Both the position numbers and the translations under genes were made by a program. A stretch of DNA of 64,000 nucleotides from CAZTGZ01 sp964613385 (GTDB lineage Bacteria > Bacteroidota > Bacteroidia > NS11-12g > UBA9320). Below the pieces are notes generated by a model that made no database searches, was not told the DNA's origin, and was given only the letters and a program-made list of their open reading frames with translations. Positions 23,582 to 33,447 of this stretch are shown here, one piece after another (the first letter of the stretch is position 1; each line of letters starts with the position of its first letter). The stretch lies in the NCBI GenBank assembly GCA_964613385.1, contig CAZTGZ010000009.1, positions 19,102 through 83,101 of the forward strand, in the 5' to 3' direction.

Positions 23582-25207
23582 ATGAGTTCCTATGTAGTTT
23601 CGGCACGCAAATATCGCCCGGATTCTTTTGAGGCGGTTGTTGGTCAAGGGCATATTACCCGTACCCTGATTAACGAAATTAAAAGCCAGAAACTTGCTCA
23701 GGCTTTCTTGTTCTGCGGTCCCCGAGGAGTTGGAAAAACAACCTGTGCCCGTATCCTCGCCAAAGAAATAAATCGGGAGGAAGACGGAAACACGCTCAAC
23801 GACCTCTCGTTCAATATTTTTGAGCTGGATGCGGCTTCCAATAATTCGGTGGAAGATATCAGAAACCTGGTGGAACAAGTCCGAATTCCACCACAACGCG
23901 GAAAATATAAAGTCTATATTATTGATGAGGTTCATATGCTCTCCAATGCGGCTTTTAATGCTTTTCTCAAAACATTGGAGGAACCACCGGCATACGCCAT
24001 TTTTATTCTGGCCACCACAGAAAGGCATAAAATCATCCCTACCATTTTAAGCCGTTGTCAGATATTTAATTTTGAAAGGATAACTGTTCCGCAAATTGTC
24101 GATCACTTGAAGCACATTGCGGAATCAGAAGAAGTTAAAACCGAAGAAGAAGCACTGCACCTTATCGCCCAAAAATCTGACGGAGCCATGAGGGACGCAC
24201 TGTCTCTATTTGATCAATTGGTCAGTTTCTCTGAATCACGGAGCCTGACTTACACAGAAGTATTACAAAATCTTCACATACTGGATTATGATTACTTCTT
24301 CCGTATGACCAACGCTTTTTATGAGAGAAACCCCGGAAATGCTCTGGTATTATTTGATGAAATTCTGTCAAAAGGCTTCGATGGTCAAATATTTCTGAAC
24401 GGCCTTTCCTCACATTTCAGAGATTTATTGGTTTGTAAATCTCCGGTAACGCATCATTTGTTGGAAGTTCCAAGCAATATTGCCAGGCGATATGTTGAGC
24501 AGGCCACTCAAATTGATGAAGGATTTCTGATCAACGCCCTGCAAATCGCCGATCAGTATGATTTATCCTATAAACAGAGCAACAATCAACGCTTGCATGT
24601 TGAATTGGTCTTGATTCGAATGTGTCATATTGGTCAAACACTCGATTTATTGGCCGAGTTTAAAAAAAAAAGAGCTGAACCCATAGCAGCCGACTTTAAA
24701 ACCTCACCAAAGCCAAAACCAGTCGCTCCACAGCTGAAAGAACCTCCCGGAGTGATTCGAATTGGTGGCATTAAAAATGTCATGGCGGGCAAGGTAAATC
24801 CGAAAGAGGTTGCCGAAGAGAAATCGGAAGAATTACGTCTTCCGAAAGAAAAATTCGCCGATTTAAGCACGGCATTGGAATCACTGGCTCAAGAGTTAAT
24901 CCGTTTGCAAAAGGCCAGCGCAGCGGCTACTTTAAGAAGCAACATAGCCAAAATGGAAGGAGATGTTCTGCATCTCGAACTGCTACAACACGAGTTTATT
25001 CTGTTCGAAGAAATTAAAACTGATTTGCTTCGCTTCCTTCGCACAGGACTGGGTTCAGAAAGCCTCAGCATTGAATATCATCTGTCTAAAAAATCAAGGG
25101 AAACATCCAAGCCATTCAAAGCCAAAGACAAATTAGAAGCCATGATCCATAAAAATCCGGCTCTGGCAAAAATGATTAAGGATTTAGATCTGAAACTCGA
25201 AGATTAA
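23582..25207 (+). CDS. dnaX: DNA polymerase III subunit gamma/tau without the Cys4 zinc module
   Basis: This is the clamp-loader ATPase, 541 residues from ATG 23582 (MSSYVVSARKYRPDSF). It has Walker A GPRGVGKTT (46-54), the DExH box IIDEVHML (113-120) and the arginine finger in ILSRCQ (155-160). The zinc module that normally sits between Walker A and the ELDAASN motif is absent: the sequence runs from LAKEIN straight through an acidic stretch to LSFNIFELDAASNNSVEDIR with no cysteines. The tau-like C-terminal region (after about 360) has a basic, Pro-rich linker and a helical domain. The gene ends 4 nt inside the convergent surface-protein gene. Confidence 0.94.
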   Translation: MSSYVVSARKYRPDSFEAVVGQGHITRTLINEIKSQKLAQAFLFCGPRGVGKTTCARILAKEINREEDGNTLNDLSFNIFELDAASNNSVEDIRNLVEQVRIPPQRGKYKVYIIDEVHMLSNAAFNAFLKTLEEPPAYAIFILATTERHKIIPTILSRCQIFNFERITVPQIVDHLKHIAESEEVKTEEEALHLIAQKSDGAMRDALSLFDQLVSFSESRSLTYTEVLQNLHILDYDYFFRMTNAFYERNPGNALVLFDEILSKGFDGQIFLNGLSSHFRDLLVCKSPVTHHLLEVPSNIARRYVEQATQIDEGFLINALQIADQYDLSYKQSNNQRLHVELVLIRMCHIGQTLDLLAEFKKKRAEPIAADFKTSPKPKPVAPQLKEPPGVIRIGGIKNVMAGKVNPKEVAEEKSEELRLPKEKFADLSTALESLAQELIRLQKASAAATLRSNIAKMEGDVLHLELLQHEFILFEEIKTDLLRFLRTGLGSESLSIEYHLSKKSRETSKPFKAKDKLEAMIHKNPALAKMIKDLDLKLED

Positions 25208-26121
25208 TGCTCTCGGATCAGGGTGATGGTACCGGAGATATGCCTGGGCTCGGCATTGGGATCGCACAATTCTTTGGTCTCTAAAATATAAAAGTAAGCA
25301 CCCTCAGGCAACGGATTCGGACCATTCATGTAATTGCCATTCCAGTTAATCAGGTCATTCCTAATTCCGTCCGTACTGCTCAGATATACTATTTCACCCC
25401 ATCGGTTGTAAATGGTGAGTTTATAAAACTCGTAATTCTTTATGAGGATATCGAAAATATCATTCTTCCCATCAACACCCGGTGTAAACACATTGGGCAT
25501 AATCAATTCAAATGCATTGTCGAGCAGTTGCACCGTATCGCAATACACATTGGTACATCCCTGGGAATCTGTCGCCTCAAGGCAAACAGTAGCTACACCT
25601 TTTTCTGTTCTGAAATCGAAGGAAGGATTTTGGGCATCGCTTTGTCCTAAATCTTTGCCAGGAACACTGAAAGTCCATTTACGCGATACACCTCCGCTCG
25701 AATCATAAAAGACAAAGGCATTGCATTGAACACCTTTTTGCTTGCCAAATTTGGCCGTAATATCTGTCACCTGAATATCGCGGAAAGCACTGTCAAAGCA
25801 GCCTATATGATAAATGGAATCAGCCGCATATTCCGGAGTGAACCAAATTCGATATTTACCCGTGGAAGGGAAATAATAGAAAGTGTCAGGATTTTCAGTA
25901 GAAAAGCTGTCATTTTCTATCCGCCAATTGAATTTGGTGTATTTAGGATCCGCATCGCTCTGCAAATCCAGCGCTTCTTTTAAACAGGCTATTTCAGGTA
26001 CATCAAAATCTACTTCCGGTTTTGGTAATACAATTACGCGGCGTATCGGTGGATTGAGCCGGGAAGTATCGGGAAACCAACCGCTACAGTAATAAACCTG
26101 ATTCTGGTTATCCGGATTCAC
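25204..26121 (-). CDS. C-terminal part of a PKD surface protein with T9SS type B sorting domain
   Basis: The 305-codon frame starts at a GTG that overlaps the stop of the upstream PKD frame and has no signal peptide. The middle contains one more PKD-like domain (RKWTFSVPGKD, GVATVCLEATDSQGC). The last 85 residues are the gliding-motility/CHU_C-type sorting domain: LIMPNVFTPGVDGKNDIFDI, YKLTIYNRWGEIVY, LPEGAYFYILE and GTITLIR, which directs T9SS secretion and surface attachment. Reading back in this frame past the GTG, the codons (…SDSIVNPDNQNQ) continue sensibly, so this is most likely the 3' part of the 26118-28895 gene after a one-base frameshift. Confidence 0.8.
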   Translation of the reverse strand: MNPDNQNQVYYCSGWFPDTSRLNPPIRRVIVLPKPEVDFDVPEIACLKEALDLQSDADPKYTKFNWRIENDSFSTENPDTFYYFPSTGKYRIWFTPEYAADSIYHIGCFDSAFRDIQVTDITAKFGKQKGVQCNAFVFYDSSGGVSRKWTFSVPGKDLGQSDAQNPSFDFRTEKGVATVCLEATDSQGCTNVYCDTVQLLDNAFELIMPNVFTPGVDGKNDIFDILIKNYEFYKLTIYNRWGEIVYLSSTDGIRNDLINWNGNYMNGPNPLPEGAYFYILETKELCDPNAEPRHISGTITLIREH

Positions 26122-28895
26122 GATACTGTCTGATCCATATAGGTGAATTGGACACCGGTATCGAGCGAGGTAGAATATGTGGAGTTGGCGGCATCGCCAT
26201 AGTACCAGATATACTTGGTGACCGATTTGCTTTCATTGATAAATTCTGCCTTAAATGGAGCACAGCCAATGGTGTCTTTTATCTTGAAATCAGGAATAGG
26301 CCCCCCTATAAAAATAGAAGTTGAAACCGTATCAGAACATCCGGATGCAGTAATGACCGAATGTGTTATGATGAAATCTCCGTAGGAACTGTAATAATGA
26401 AAAGGGTTTTTGAGATAGGACGGATTTTTCCCATCCCCAAAATCCCAAAAGTACTCTTTGATGGAGTCCAATCCCTCGTATTTCTTTAGGTCAGATGAAT
26501 CAAACAGCTGTATGATATCATCACAAATAATTTTTTTGGTTATGGGCTTTATTCCGGCGACTATATTGGTGACCGAAATATTTTGAACCAGGGTATCCCG
26601 GCATCCGTTTTTATCCTTGGTTGCCAATCTTACCGGATAAATTCCGGGCGTATAATAGGTTACTTTGGGTAAGGGCTTGTCCCAACTAAATCCGTTACCA
26701 TCTGCCAAATCCCAAATCATGGTTTCAATACCCTGTTGTCTGTGAGAGGGAACCCTCCACCAAAAAAGGGTGTCATCAAAATACCGAATGGCATCAACCA
26801 ACTCAATGGGTTTACCCGGACAAAGGATTGGGTCATGCCAAATTTGAGAGTAATGACCTAACATGATGGTGTCGAAGTAACTATCGTAACAACCGCTGTC
26901 TGTGGTGAGGGTAACCCATAAAATAAACATTCCGGATTTAGCATATTGATGCAAAAAAGGACCAAAATTGACCGAATCCTTGTGTTTATATACCGTACTG
27001 CTTGTGCCATCTCCCCATTGCAGAAAGGCTGATTCTACCTTCGGTTGTTCCGGAAAATCGAGGGTAACAGCCGTATTGGAAGGAGGGCAGCTATCTCTAT
27101 TAAATGTGAACCATGGATATGGAGAAGGATTCAACCTGAACCAACGGTGCTTCCATATATGAACTTCACATATTTTAGAGGAATCAATGATATAGTCTGT
27201 CGTGTCATTGGACAAGAACAACTTGGCATCTCCATTTCTCATGATAAAACCGACCGTCACCCACCCGGAATCATCACAGGTATATTCATATGGCTTCCCC
27301 TCTGCAAGATTGTTAAATAATGTGGGATTACAGGCGGAATCGTAATTGACCAAAACATCCGATATACAATCCGGGACTTTAAATCTGAAAGCATAATCCG
27401 CCAGCTTTCCGGTGCATTTCTTTTTCACCTCATAACTGACGTCATTTTCGGTAATTTTTCTTAAGGTTACAAAAAGTTCGTCCTGCCAATAACAACCGTT
27501 CTCTAAATCACGGACAAAGAACTTAATGTTGTAACAACCTTGGGTGTCGTATTTGTGCCGGGCAAAAGGCTGATTGGAATATTTACAATTATAATTTGTA
27601 CCGTTAACTTTTGTCGTACATATATCTGCCAGAGAATCGCCAAAATACCAAAATACTTCAAAACTATCTGTGCCATGTGTTTGCAGATAGGCATTAAAAT
27701 AAACGGTGTCTTCAGTTCCACATTGATTCTCATTTAAGACCCTGAGCGTCGGATATATCCCAACAACATCAAATGAATCGTAATAAAACTTGTCACATTG
27801 CCCACTGTTTCCCCTCAGTTCAACATAATATTTACCGGGGGTATTAAAGACCGACGAAAACACAGGTCCAACTTTGGCATCTATCAAATGCCCTGCCGTG
27901 TCTGTTACCCTCCAGTAATAGGTTACATCGCTCTTTTGTGGATGAATAAAAATAAATCTGGAACCCACACACTGGCGCAAATCACCCATACTTGGCTTCA
28001 GATCAAGATCCGGGATGTTGATGTATTCGTTCAAGGTTGTATCTGCCTCACAACCATTCACATGTGTTGCAATCAGTCGCAGGGGGAAATTGCTGCTTTG
28101 GGTGTAAATATGACAAACTACGGTACTGAGTTCAGAATTACTTTTCCCATCACCCCAGTCCCAAACCAGACTCTTGAGTATGGCAGGATTGGGAACAGAA
28201 TCATTTCCCAGACAAATTCGAGCCGTATCACATGGAAATAATCGATCAATGATGCCAAAGGAAGGTTGATAAAATGGCAAAATTTCGATAGAATCTATCG
28301 TCTTTATTTTACAACCCTTGTCATTTACCAATTCAATGTCCAAATAAAACTTGTCAATTCTGCTATAAGAATGAGATACATAGGTGGGCATGGTTGGCTG
28401 GGTTGAAACCGTTCGGTCACCATCTCCCCAGAGAACAAGCCTGGATTGCATAACACCCGAGCTGGTTCCCGATTTTGATCTGTCTTCTAATTCAATTTCG
28501 TTTTCGTTGAAACAAAATATGCTGTTCGCAGAAACTTTAATGTCTGGTTTTGGCAAATCGTGAATGTCAATACTATGCGTAGCCACACAAGTACCTCCGG
28601 CAGCCAAATTTAAAGTCAACGTTACGGTGAAATTTCCTGTTGTCGTATACTGATAAAACGGATTGACCTGTGTACTGCTGTTTCCATCCCCGAAATCCCA
28701 GTTCAATGAAGTATAAGTAACCGAATTTGTTTTATCAAAAGTGATGATTTCATTCACACAACCATTGGCAGGTGCAACGATGCTACATTGGGCTTTGGCT
28801 TGAGAAGAAAAGAGTGATAGGCATCCAAATATCAGGAATGCAACCACACGATTGAATTTATAAGTTGGCAAATGATAATTAAAAGACGGATTCAA
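26118..28895 (-). CDS. N-terminal part of a large PKD-repeat secreted protein (frameshifted gene)
   Basis: The 925-codon frame starts at TTG 28895 (or an in-frame codon slightly downstream) with a signal peptide ending SSQAKAQ. The mature region is a string of PKD/Ig-like domains marked by WDFGDGNSS, LVLWGDGDRT, VWDWGDGKSN, LQWGDGTSST, IWDLADGNGF and FWDFGDGKNP. The frame stops at 26118, just after TYMDQTVS, without a sorting domain; that domain is in the next frame. Together the two frames would give a cell-surface T9SS protein of about 1230 residues, probably adhesive. A single missing C in the ATGGATCAGAC stretch would restore reading. Confidence 0.8.
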   Translation of the reverse strand: MNPSFNYHLPTYKFNRVVAFLIFGCLSLFSSQAKAQCSIVAPANGCVNEIITFDKTNSVTYTSLNWDFGDGNSSTQVNPFYQYTTTGNFTVTLTLNLAAGGTCVATHSIDIHDLPKPDIKVSANSIFCFNENEIELEDRSKSGTSSGVMQSRLVLWGDGDRTVSTQPTMPTYVSHSYSRIDKFYLDIELVNDKGCKIKTIDSIEILPFYQPSFGIIDRLFPCDTARICLGNDSVPNPAILKSLVWDWGDGKSNSELSTVVCHIYTQSSNFPLRLIATHVNGCEADTTLNEYINIPDLDLKPSMGDLRQCVGSRFIFIHPQKSDVTYYWRVTDTAGHLIDAKVGPVFSSVFNTPGKYYVELRGNSGQCDKFYYDSFDVVGIYPTLRVLNENQCGTEDTVYFNAYLQTHGTDSFEVFWYFGDSLADICTTKVNGTNYNCKYSNQPFARHKYDTQGCYNIKFFVRDLENGCYWQDELFVTLRKITENDVSYEVKKKCTGKLADYAFRFKVPDCISDVLVNYDSACNPTLFNNLAEGKPYEYTCDDSGWVTVGFIMRNGDAKLFLSNDTTDYIIDSSKICEVHIWKHRWFRLNPSPYPWFTFNRDSCPPSNTAVTLDFPEQPKVESAFLQWGDGTSSTVYKHKDSVNFGPFLHQYAKSGMFILWVTLTTDSGCYDSYFDTIMLGHYSQIWHDPILCPGKPIELVDAIRYFDDTLFWWRVPSHRQQGIETMIWDLADGNGFSWDKPLPKVTYYTPGIYPVRLATKDKNGCRDTLVQNISVTNIVAGIKPITKKIICDDIIQLFDSSDLKKYEGLDSIKEYFWDFGDGKNPSYLKNPFHYYSSYGDFIITHSVITASGCSDTVSTSIFIGGPIPDFKIKDTIGCAPFKAEFINESKSVTKYIWYYGDAANSTYSTSLDTGVQFTYMDQTVS

Positions 28896-28979
28896 AATTT
28901 TCGCTAAAAAAACGAAAATAGGGAAAGGACATTAATTAACATCCGAAAGATTGTCAAAGAAAAATTAAAATCGAAAATT

Positions 28980-30272
28980 TTACTTTTTAAGGAAAGAAAA
29001 ATTGGTTCCGAGATATCTTGCCTGAAGTCCCAAATCCTCTTCAATACGCAAAAGTTGATTGTATTTAGCGATCCTATCCGAGCGCGACGCCGAACCGGTT
29101 TTAATCAATCCGCTGTTCATGGCAACGGCCAAATCAGCAATGGTTACATCTTCTGTTTCTCCGGATCGATGGCTGATGATATTCGTATATTGATTACGAG
29201 TGGCCATTTGAATGGCATCAATAGTCTCTGTTAAGGTGCCTATCTGATTGACTTTAACCAAAATCGAATTGGCGATACCTTCTTTGATGCCTCTTTCCAG
29301 TCTTTTTACATTGGTTACAAACAAATCATCGCCAACCAATTGTACTTTTTGTCCAATTTTCGTTGTCAGTGATTTCCAACCTGCCCAATCATCTTCTGCC
29401 AACCCGTCTTCTATGCTGATGATGGGATACTTGTTCACCCAATTGCACCAAAATTCCACCATGTCGTCGGTTGATTTTTTGGCACCTCCGGATTTGTGGA
29501 ACTGATACATATGGTTCTCCGGATTATAAAACTCCGATGTTGCTGCATCCATTGCAATATAGATGTCTTCTCCGGGTCTGTATCCTGCGGTTTCGATGGC
29601 TTTTAAAACGGTTTCAATGGCCTCTTCATTCGATTGAATTTCCGGGGCAAATCCACCTTCATCCCCAACATTGGTGCTATATCCCTTGTCGTGCAATACC
29701 TTTTTTAAATGATGAAAAACGGATACACCCATTTGAAGTGCTTCAGAAAAAGTGTCCGCCTTCACCGGCATGATCATAAATTCCTGAAAATCAATCAAAT
29801 TGTCGGCATGGCTTCCACCATTTAAGATATTCATCATCGGAATGGGCAATGTATTAGCATTCACTCCGCCGAGGTATCGGTATAATGGCTGAGATGACTC
29901 ATAAGCAGCGGCATGGGCTACTGCCAAAGAAACAGCCAGCATGGCATTTGCACCTAAATTGCTTTTGTTGTCCGTACTATCCAACTCGATCATCATCTGA
30001 TCAATAGCATTTTGATCAAATACGCTTTGACCCAGAATATTCTCACGGATTACGGTATTCACATTATCCACGGCCTTAATCACACCTTTACCCAAATACG
30101 TGTTCTTGTCACCATCTCTTAATTCAACGGCTTCATGCACGCCGGTTGATGCCCCTGAGGGTACCGCGGCTCTTCCCATCACACCATTCTGCGTGAATAT
30201 CTCTGCTTCTACCGTTGGGTTTCCTCTGGAATCAATGATCTGACGGGCTTTAACTTCTGCTATATAACTCAT
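28980..30272 (-). CDS. eno: Enolase
   Basis: The 430-residue glycolytic enzyme interconverts 2-phosphoglycerate and phosphoenolpyruvate in the cytoplasm with Mg2+. Signature segments are IDSRGNPTVEAEI, PSGASTGVHEAVELRDGD, LGANAMLAVSLAVAHAAA, the metal and base region NVGDEGGFAPE, IEDGLAEDDW, LVGDDLFVTN and IISHRSGETED. Length is normal. The ATG overlaps the carA stop by 4 nt, so eno is translated from the carA transcript, a linkage I have seen in other Bacteroidota. Confidence 0.98.
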   Translation of the reverse strand: MSYIAEVKARQIIDSRGNPTVEAEIFTQNGVMGRAAVPSGASTGVHEAVELRDGDKNTYLGKGVIKAVDNVNTVIRENILGQSVFDQNAIDQMMIELDSTDNKSNLGANAMLAVSLAVAHAAAYESSQPLYRYLGGVNANTLPIPMMNILNGGSHADNLIDFQEFMIMPVKADTFSEALQMGVSVFHHLKKVLHDKGYSTNVGDEGGFAPEIQSNEEAIETVLKAIETAGYRPGEDIYIAMDAATSEFYNPENHMYQFHKSGGAKKSTDDMVEFWCNWVNKYPIISIEDGLAEDDWAGWKSLTTKIGQKVQLVGDDLFVTNVKRLERGIKEGIANSILVKVNQIGTLTETIDAIQMATRNQYTNIISHRSGETEDVTIADLAVAMNSGLIKTGSASRSDRIAKYNQLLRIEEDLGLQARYLGTNFSFLKK

Positions 30273-31390
30273 GCTTTATTTTCTAAAAGTTGTATGAATT
30301 GATCGAATAGATATCTTGAATCATGGGGTCCAGGGGAGGATTCAGGATGATATTGCACGGCAAAGGCCGGCTTGCCAATAACTTTCAAACCCTCAACTGT
30401 CTGGTCATTTAGGTTGATATGCGTAATTTTTATCACTCCGTCAGGTCCGCTATTTGCATCTATCGCAAATCCATGGTTCTGACTGGTGATTTCCGACAAC
30501 CCTGTTTCTATATTCAAAACGGGATGGTTCAATCCTCGGTGTCCGTTATGCATTTTAAATGTTTTGAAACCGGATGCCAGGGCAAGAATTTGGCTGCCTA
30601 AACAAATGCCAAACATCTTTTCGTTATGTTCCAGCAGTTTTGCCACAGTTTCAATGGCATAGGGCATGGCAGCCGGATCACCGGGTCCATTGGAAATCAT
30701 ATATCCATCAGCCTTCCAGGCTTTCATCTCTTCATATGTTGTTTTGGCGGGAAAAACCTTCAGGAAGCAGCCTCTTTCGCTGAGACATCTGAGAATATTC
30801 TTTTTAACACCTAAATCCAAAACGGCCACTCTGAATGGAGCATTGTCCTGCCCGTAAACATAGGCTTGTTCAGTGGTTACCTGAGAGGATAACTCAAGCC
30901 CCGACATATCCGGCACCTCGCGCAGCTGCGCTTTCAACACCTCCAAATCCTGAATCTCTGACGAGATGATTCCGTTCATTACTCCGTTCTTGCGGATATG
31001 ACGAACAATCTGTCGTGTATCAACATCGCTGATGCCAACCAGGTTATGTTCGATAAAGTAATCATTTAAACTACCGGAAGCCGTCTTTCGCGAATAATCG
31101 TAGCTGTATTTTTTGCAAACCAAACCGGCAATTTTGATCGAATCACTCTCGATTTCCTCGTTATGAACGCCGTAGTTTCCAATATGATCCGTAGTTTCAA
31201 TCAGAATTTGACCAAAGTAAGAAGGATCTGTAAATACCTCCTGATAACCGGTCATCCCGGTATTAAAACAAATTTCACCAGTTGTGGTTCCTATTTTGCC
31301 AATGGCATTTCCTCTGAAAAAGGTGCCATCTTCTAAAAGTAAAATGGCAGGTTGTGAAGCAATACTCAACTTATTTCCGGATTTGCGCAA
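30269..31390 (-). CDS. carA: Carbamoyl-phosphate synthase small (glutaminase) subunit
   Basis: CarA hydrolyses glutamine to feed ammonia to CarB for carbamoyl phosphate in pyrimidine and arginine synthesis. The frame (373 residues) has the N-terminal CarA domain (LLLEDGTFFRGNAIG, TGMTGYQEVFTDPSY) and a class I glutaminase domain with C263 (MFGICLGSQ), H348 and E350 (VQYHPESSPGP). The elbow reads CLGSQ where CLGHQ is usual. The first codon is TTG at 31390, but it is part of a TATTTTTG -7 box (31388-31395). A second in-frame TTG at 31369, giving SIASQPAILLLEDG, is the likelier start. carB is not in the window. Confidence 0.95.
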   Translation of the reverse strand: MRKSGNKLSIASQPAILLLEDGTFFRGNAIGKIGTTTGEICFNTGMTGYQEVFTDPSYFGQILIETTDHIGNYGVHNEEIESDSIKIAGLVCKKYSYDYSRKTASGSLNDYFIEHNLVGISDVDTRQIVRHIRKNGVMNGIISSEIQDLEVLKAQLREVPDMSGLELSSQVTTEQAYVYGQDNAPFRVAVLDLGVKKNILRCLSERGCFLKVFPAKTTYEEMKAWKADGYMISNGPGDPAAMPYAIETVAKLLEHNEKMFGICLGSQILALASGFKTFKMHNGHRGLNHPVLNIETGLSEITSQNHGFAIDANSGPDGVIKITHINLNDQTVEGLKVIGKPAFAVQYHPESSPGPHDSRYLFDQFIQLLENKA

Positions 31391-31436
31391 AAATAAAAGA
31401 GCCTCATCATTTCCTTAGAATTTTGTTGATAAAAAG

Positions 31437-32744
31437 TTAACGTTTCGTGGGTTGTAATATCCAATCTGAAATATCCCGGATCACCTTTTCATCCACATTT
31501 CCGGGTAAAAAATATTCTGAGGGGTTAGGATCGCCCTTTCCCACAATGAATAAGTGGTTTAACCCTTCATATTCAATAGACTCGCATCCCTCAACCTGAT
31601 CGCAAACTTGTTTCAAAGGAATGAAATCCTTCACGGGATCAACCTGATAATCCCGCGCCCCCTGTAATATTAAAAGAGGTTTTCGATTGGATTTGATGAA
31701 GTTTAAAGGCAAATATGTCGATTCAGTATTCCAGTATTTTCCGCCCCAATAACCCAGTAAATCCTTGGCAGGAGTTTCTTCCGTGAATTCTTTGTTTTTA
31801 ATTTTCTGATACCTTGATTCTACCTCTTTGATACTGGCCTGGTCTTTTTTAGAGAGTTTTCCATCCAATTCCAAAAAGAACCTGGTCTGATCCATAATTA
31901 AATCAGCTAAGGAACGAGACGGTCCGGCGAGCATAACACCGCCTTTAACCTCTGAATGAACCAGCAAATACGGAATGACCATGGCCCCGAGACTGTGGCC
32001 GGCAAAATAGATTCGGGAAGTATCAATATTTTGAAGCTGTCTCGCGAGTTCGAGAGCCTCCAGTGCATCTTCTATGGTTTCATCATACAATGAAAAATTC
32101 TGACCGGAATAGAGACTGTCATATACCTTGGTGCGTTTGTCGTACCGCAAAGTGGCTATGCCTTGCTCAGCCAATCCGAGTGCCAGATCATAAAAAACCT
32201 TATTGGGGCCTATGGATTCATCCATATCATTTGCGCCGCTGCCATGAATCAAAATGACCAGGGGACACTTCTCCGGAGATCGGGGAATAATCAATTCTGC
32301 CGGTAACTGTAATGTATCTGACTTGATGAATAGTTTTTCTTTGGAAATAACCGTGTTTTTTGCATATGGCGGCATTTGATAGGCCAATGGTTTGATAAAA
32401 AAACCTGCTATTTTGCCTTTTTCGTTTTCAGATATCTCCAGTTTGTACGAACCATTGGCATGGATGACTTTATACGTAGATAGATATAAATCTTCCATTT
32501 TGCTTGAAGTCATGAACTCCGTTTTCTCCAATTTTCCGAACTGTTTTTCGAGCTGAGATCCCATCATTTTTAGCTGTAACAACGGGATTTTCTCTTTTAG
32601 CAACTTCGTACACAATTTGCGGCATTTCTGGTATTTGCCTTGTTCGTACTTCTTAATGAATAGCTCCGTTTTTGGCCGTTTTTCCTGGGCATCAACCGAG
32701 AACACAAGAAGGAAAAGAATGAATGTTAGGAGATATCTATACAT
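31437..32744 (-). CDS. Secreted alpha/beta hydrolase (esterase/acyl hydrolase type)
   Basis: The 435-residue protein has a signal peptide ending FSVDAQ and a helical N-terminal region (about 25-120, DUF3887-like). Its alpha/beta hydrolase domain has the oxyanion strand LVILIHGSG (163-170), the nucleophile elbow GHSLGA with S251, the acid D365 (LQGARDYQVDP) and H397 (EGLNHLF). It should act in the periplasm or outside the cell on an ester; the substrate is unknown. The start overlaps the pseudouridine synthase gene by 8 nt, so it is third in the hisS operon. Confidence 0.88.
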   Translation of the reverse strand: MYRYLLTFILFLLVFSVDAQEKRPKTELFIKKYEQGKYQKCRKLCTKLLKEKIPLLQLKMMGSQLEKQFGKLEKTEFMTSSKMEDLYLSTYKVIHANGSYKLEISENEKGKIAGFFIKPLAYQMPPYAKNTVISKEKLFIKSDTLQLPAELIIPRSPEKCPLVILIHGSGANDMDESIGPNKVFYDLALGLAEQGIATLRYDKRTKVYDSLYSGQNFSLYDETIEDALEALELARQLQNIDTSRIYFAGHSLGAMVIPYLLVHSEVKGGVMLAGPSRSLADLIMDQTRFFLELDGKLSKKDQASIKEVESRYQKIKNKEFTEETPAKDLLGYWGGKYWNTESTYLPLNFIKSNRKPLLILQGARDYQVDPVKDFIPLKQVCDQVEGCESIEYEGLNHLFIVGKGDPNPSEYFLPGNVDEKVIRDISDWILQPTKR

Positions 32745-33447
32745 CGTACTTGTTTAAAATATTAATAAGGGCCTCAAAATCATTGGGATAGGGTGCGCTA
32801 ACGTCGTAACTTTTATCCGTACTGAATTTCAATCCTCTTGCATGCAGCGCCACTCTTTTAATGATAGGAGACTCTTCCCTGCCCTTGCTCAGGTGAAATT
32901 TCCTTTTTAAAGTGGATAGGAAAGGAAATTGACCACCATACAAAACATCTGCAACCAATGGGTGGTTTGAGGCAGCTAAATGTACCCTGATTTGATGAAG
33001 TCGGCCGGTATGTGGCTCACACAATAAAAGTGAATAGTGTTTATACGATTGCAAGGTGTTTACCAAAGTTGTTGAAGCTTTACCCTCTGCGTGAGAAATA
33101 AAGGATCGGCCTTTACTCGTGCTGCTTATGGGTAGGTTGATCAGATGATCATGAAATTCGGTTGGATGTTCACAAACTGCATGGTAATACTTTTCAATTT
33201 TCCGTGTTTCAAACAAAATGGTCGCCTTTTTATAGGCTTCATTATTCTTGGAAAACAAAACCAATCCGCTCGTTTCCTTGTCAATTCGATGACAGGCCTG
33301 TGCTTCTGAATGATAGACTCTGGCCAATTGCAGCAGATGTTGGGGAGATGACCGATCTTCCAAAACGCTCAGAAAAGGAGGTTTGTTAACAAATAGATAG
33401 TCATCATCCTCGTGTACGATCCAATCTGTGAAGCGTGATTTACTCAT
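32737..33447 (-). CDS. RluA-family pseudouridine synthase
   Basis: The 236-residue enzyme isomerises uridine to pseudouridine in rRNA or tRNA. The catalytic motif is HRIDKETSGLVLFSKN with D56, and the family block EPHTGRLHQIRVHLAASNHPLVADVLYGG follows. There is no N-terminal S4 domain, so it is of the short RluA/TruC type; the target nucleotide cannot be told from sequence. It overlaps hisS by 4 nt and the hydrolase gene by 8 nt, indicating translational coupling in one operon. Confidence 0.92.
   Translation of the reverse strand: MSKSRFTDWIVHEDDDYLFVNKPPFLSVLEDRSSPQHLLQLARVYHSEAQACHRIDKETSGLVLFSKNNEAYKKATILFETRKIEKYYHAVCEHPTEFHDHLINLPISSTSKGRSFISHAEGKASTTLVNTLQSYKHYSLLLCEPHTGRLHQIRVHLAASNHPLVADVLYGGQFPFLSTLKRKFHLSKGREESPIIKRVALHARGLKFSTDKSYDVSAPYPNDFEALINILNKYDV

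Noticed and set aside
26968..28241. Plus-strand ORFs of 64-147 codons inside the PKD gene
   Set aside because: Opposite-strand shadows of the repeat-rich surface protein; no start signals or family motifs.
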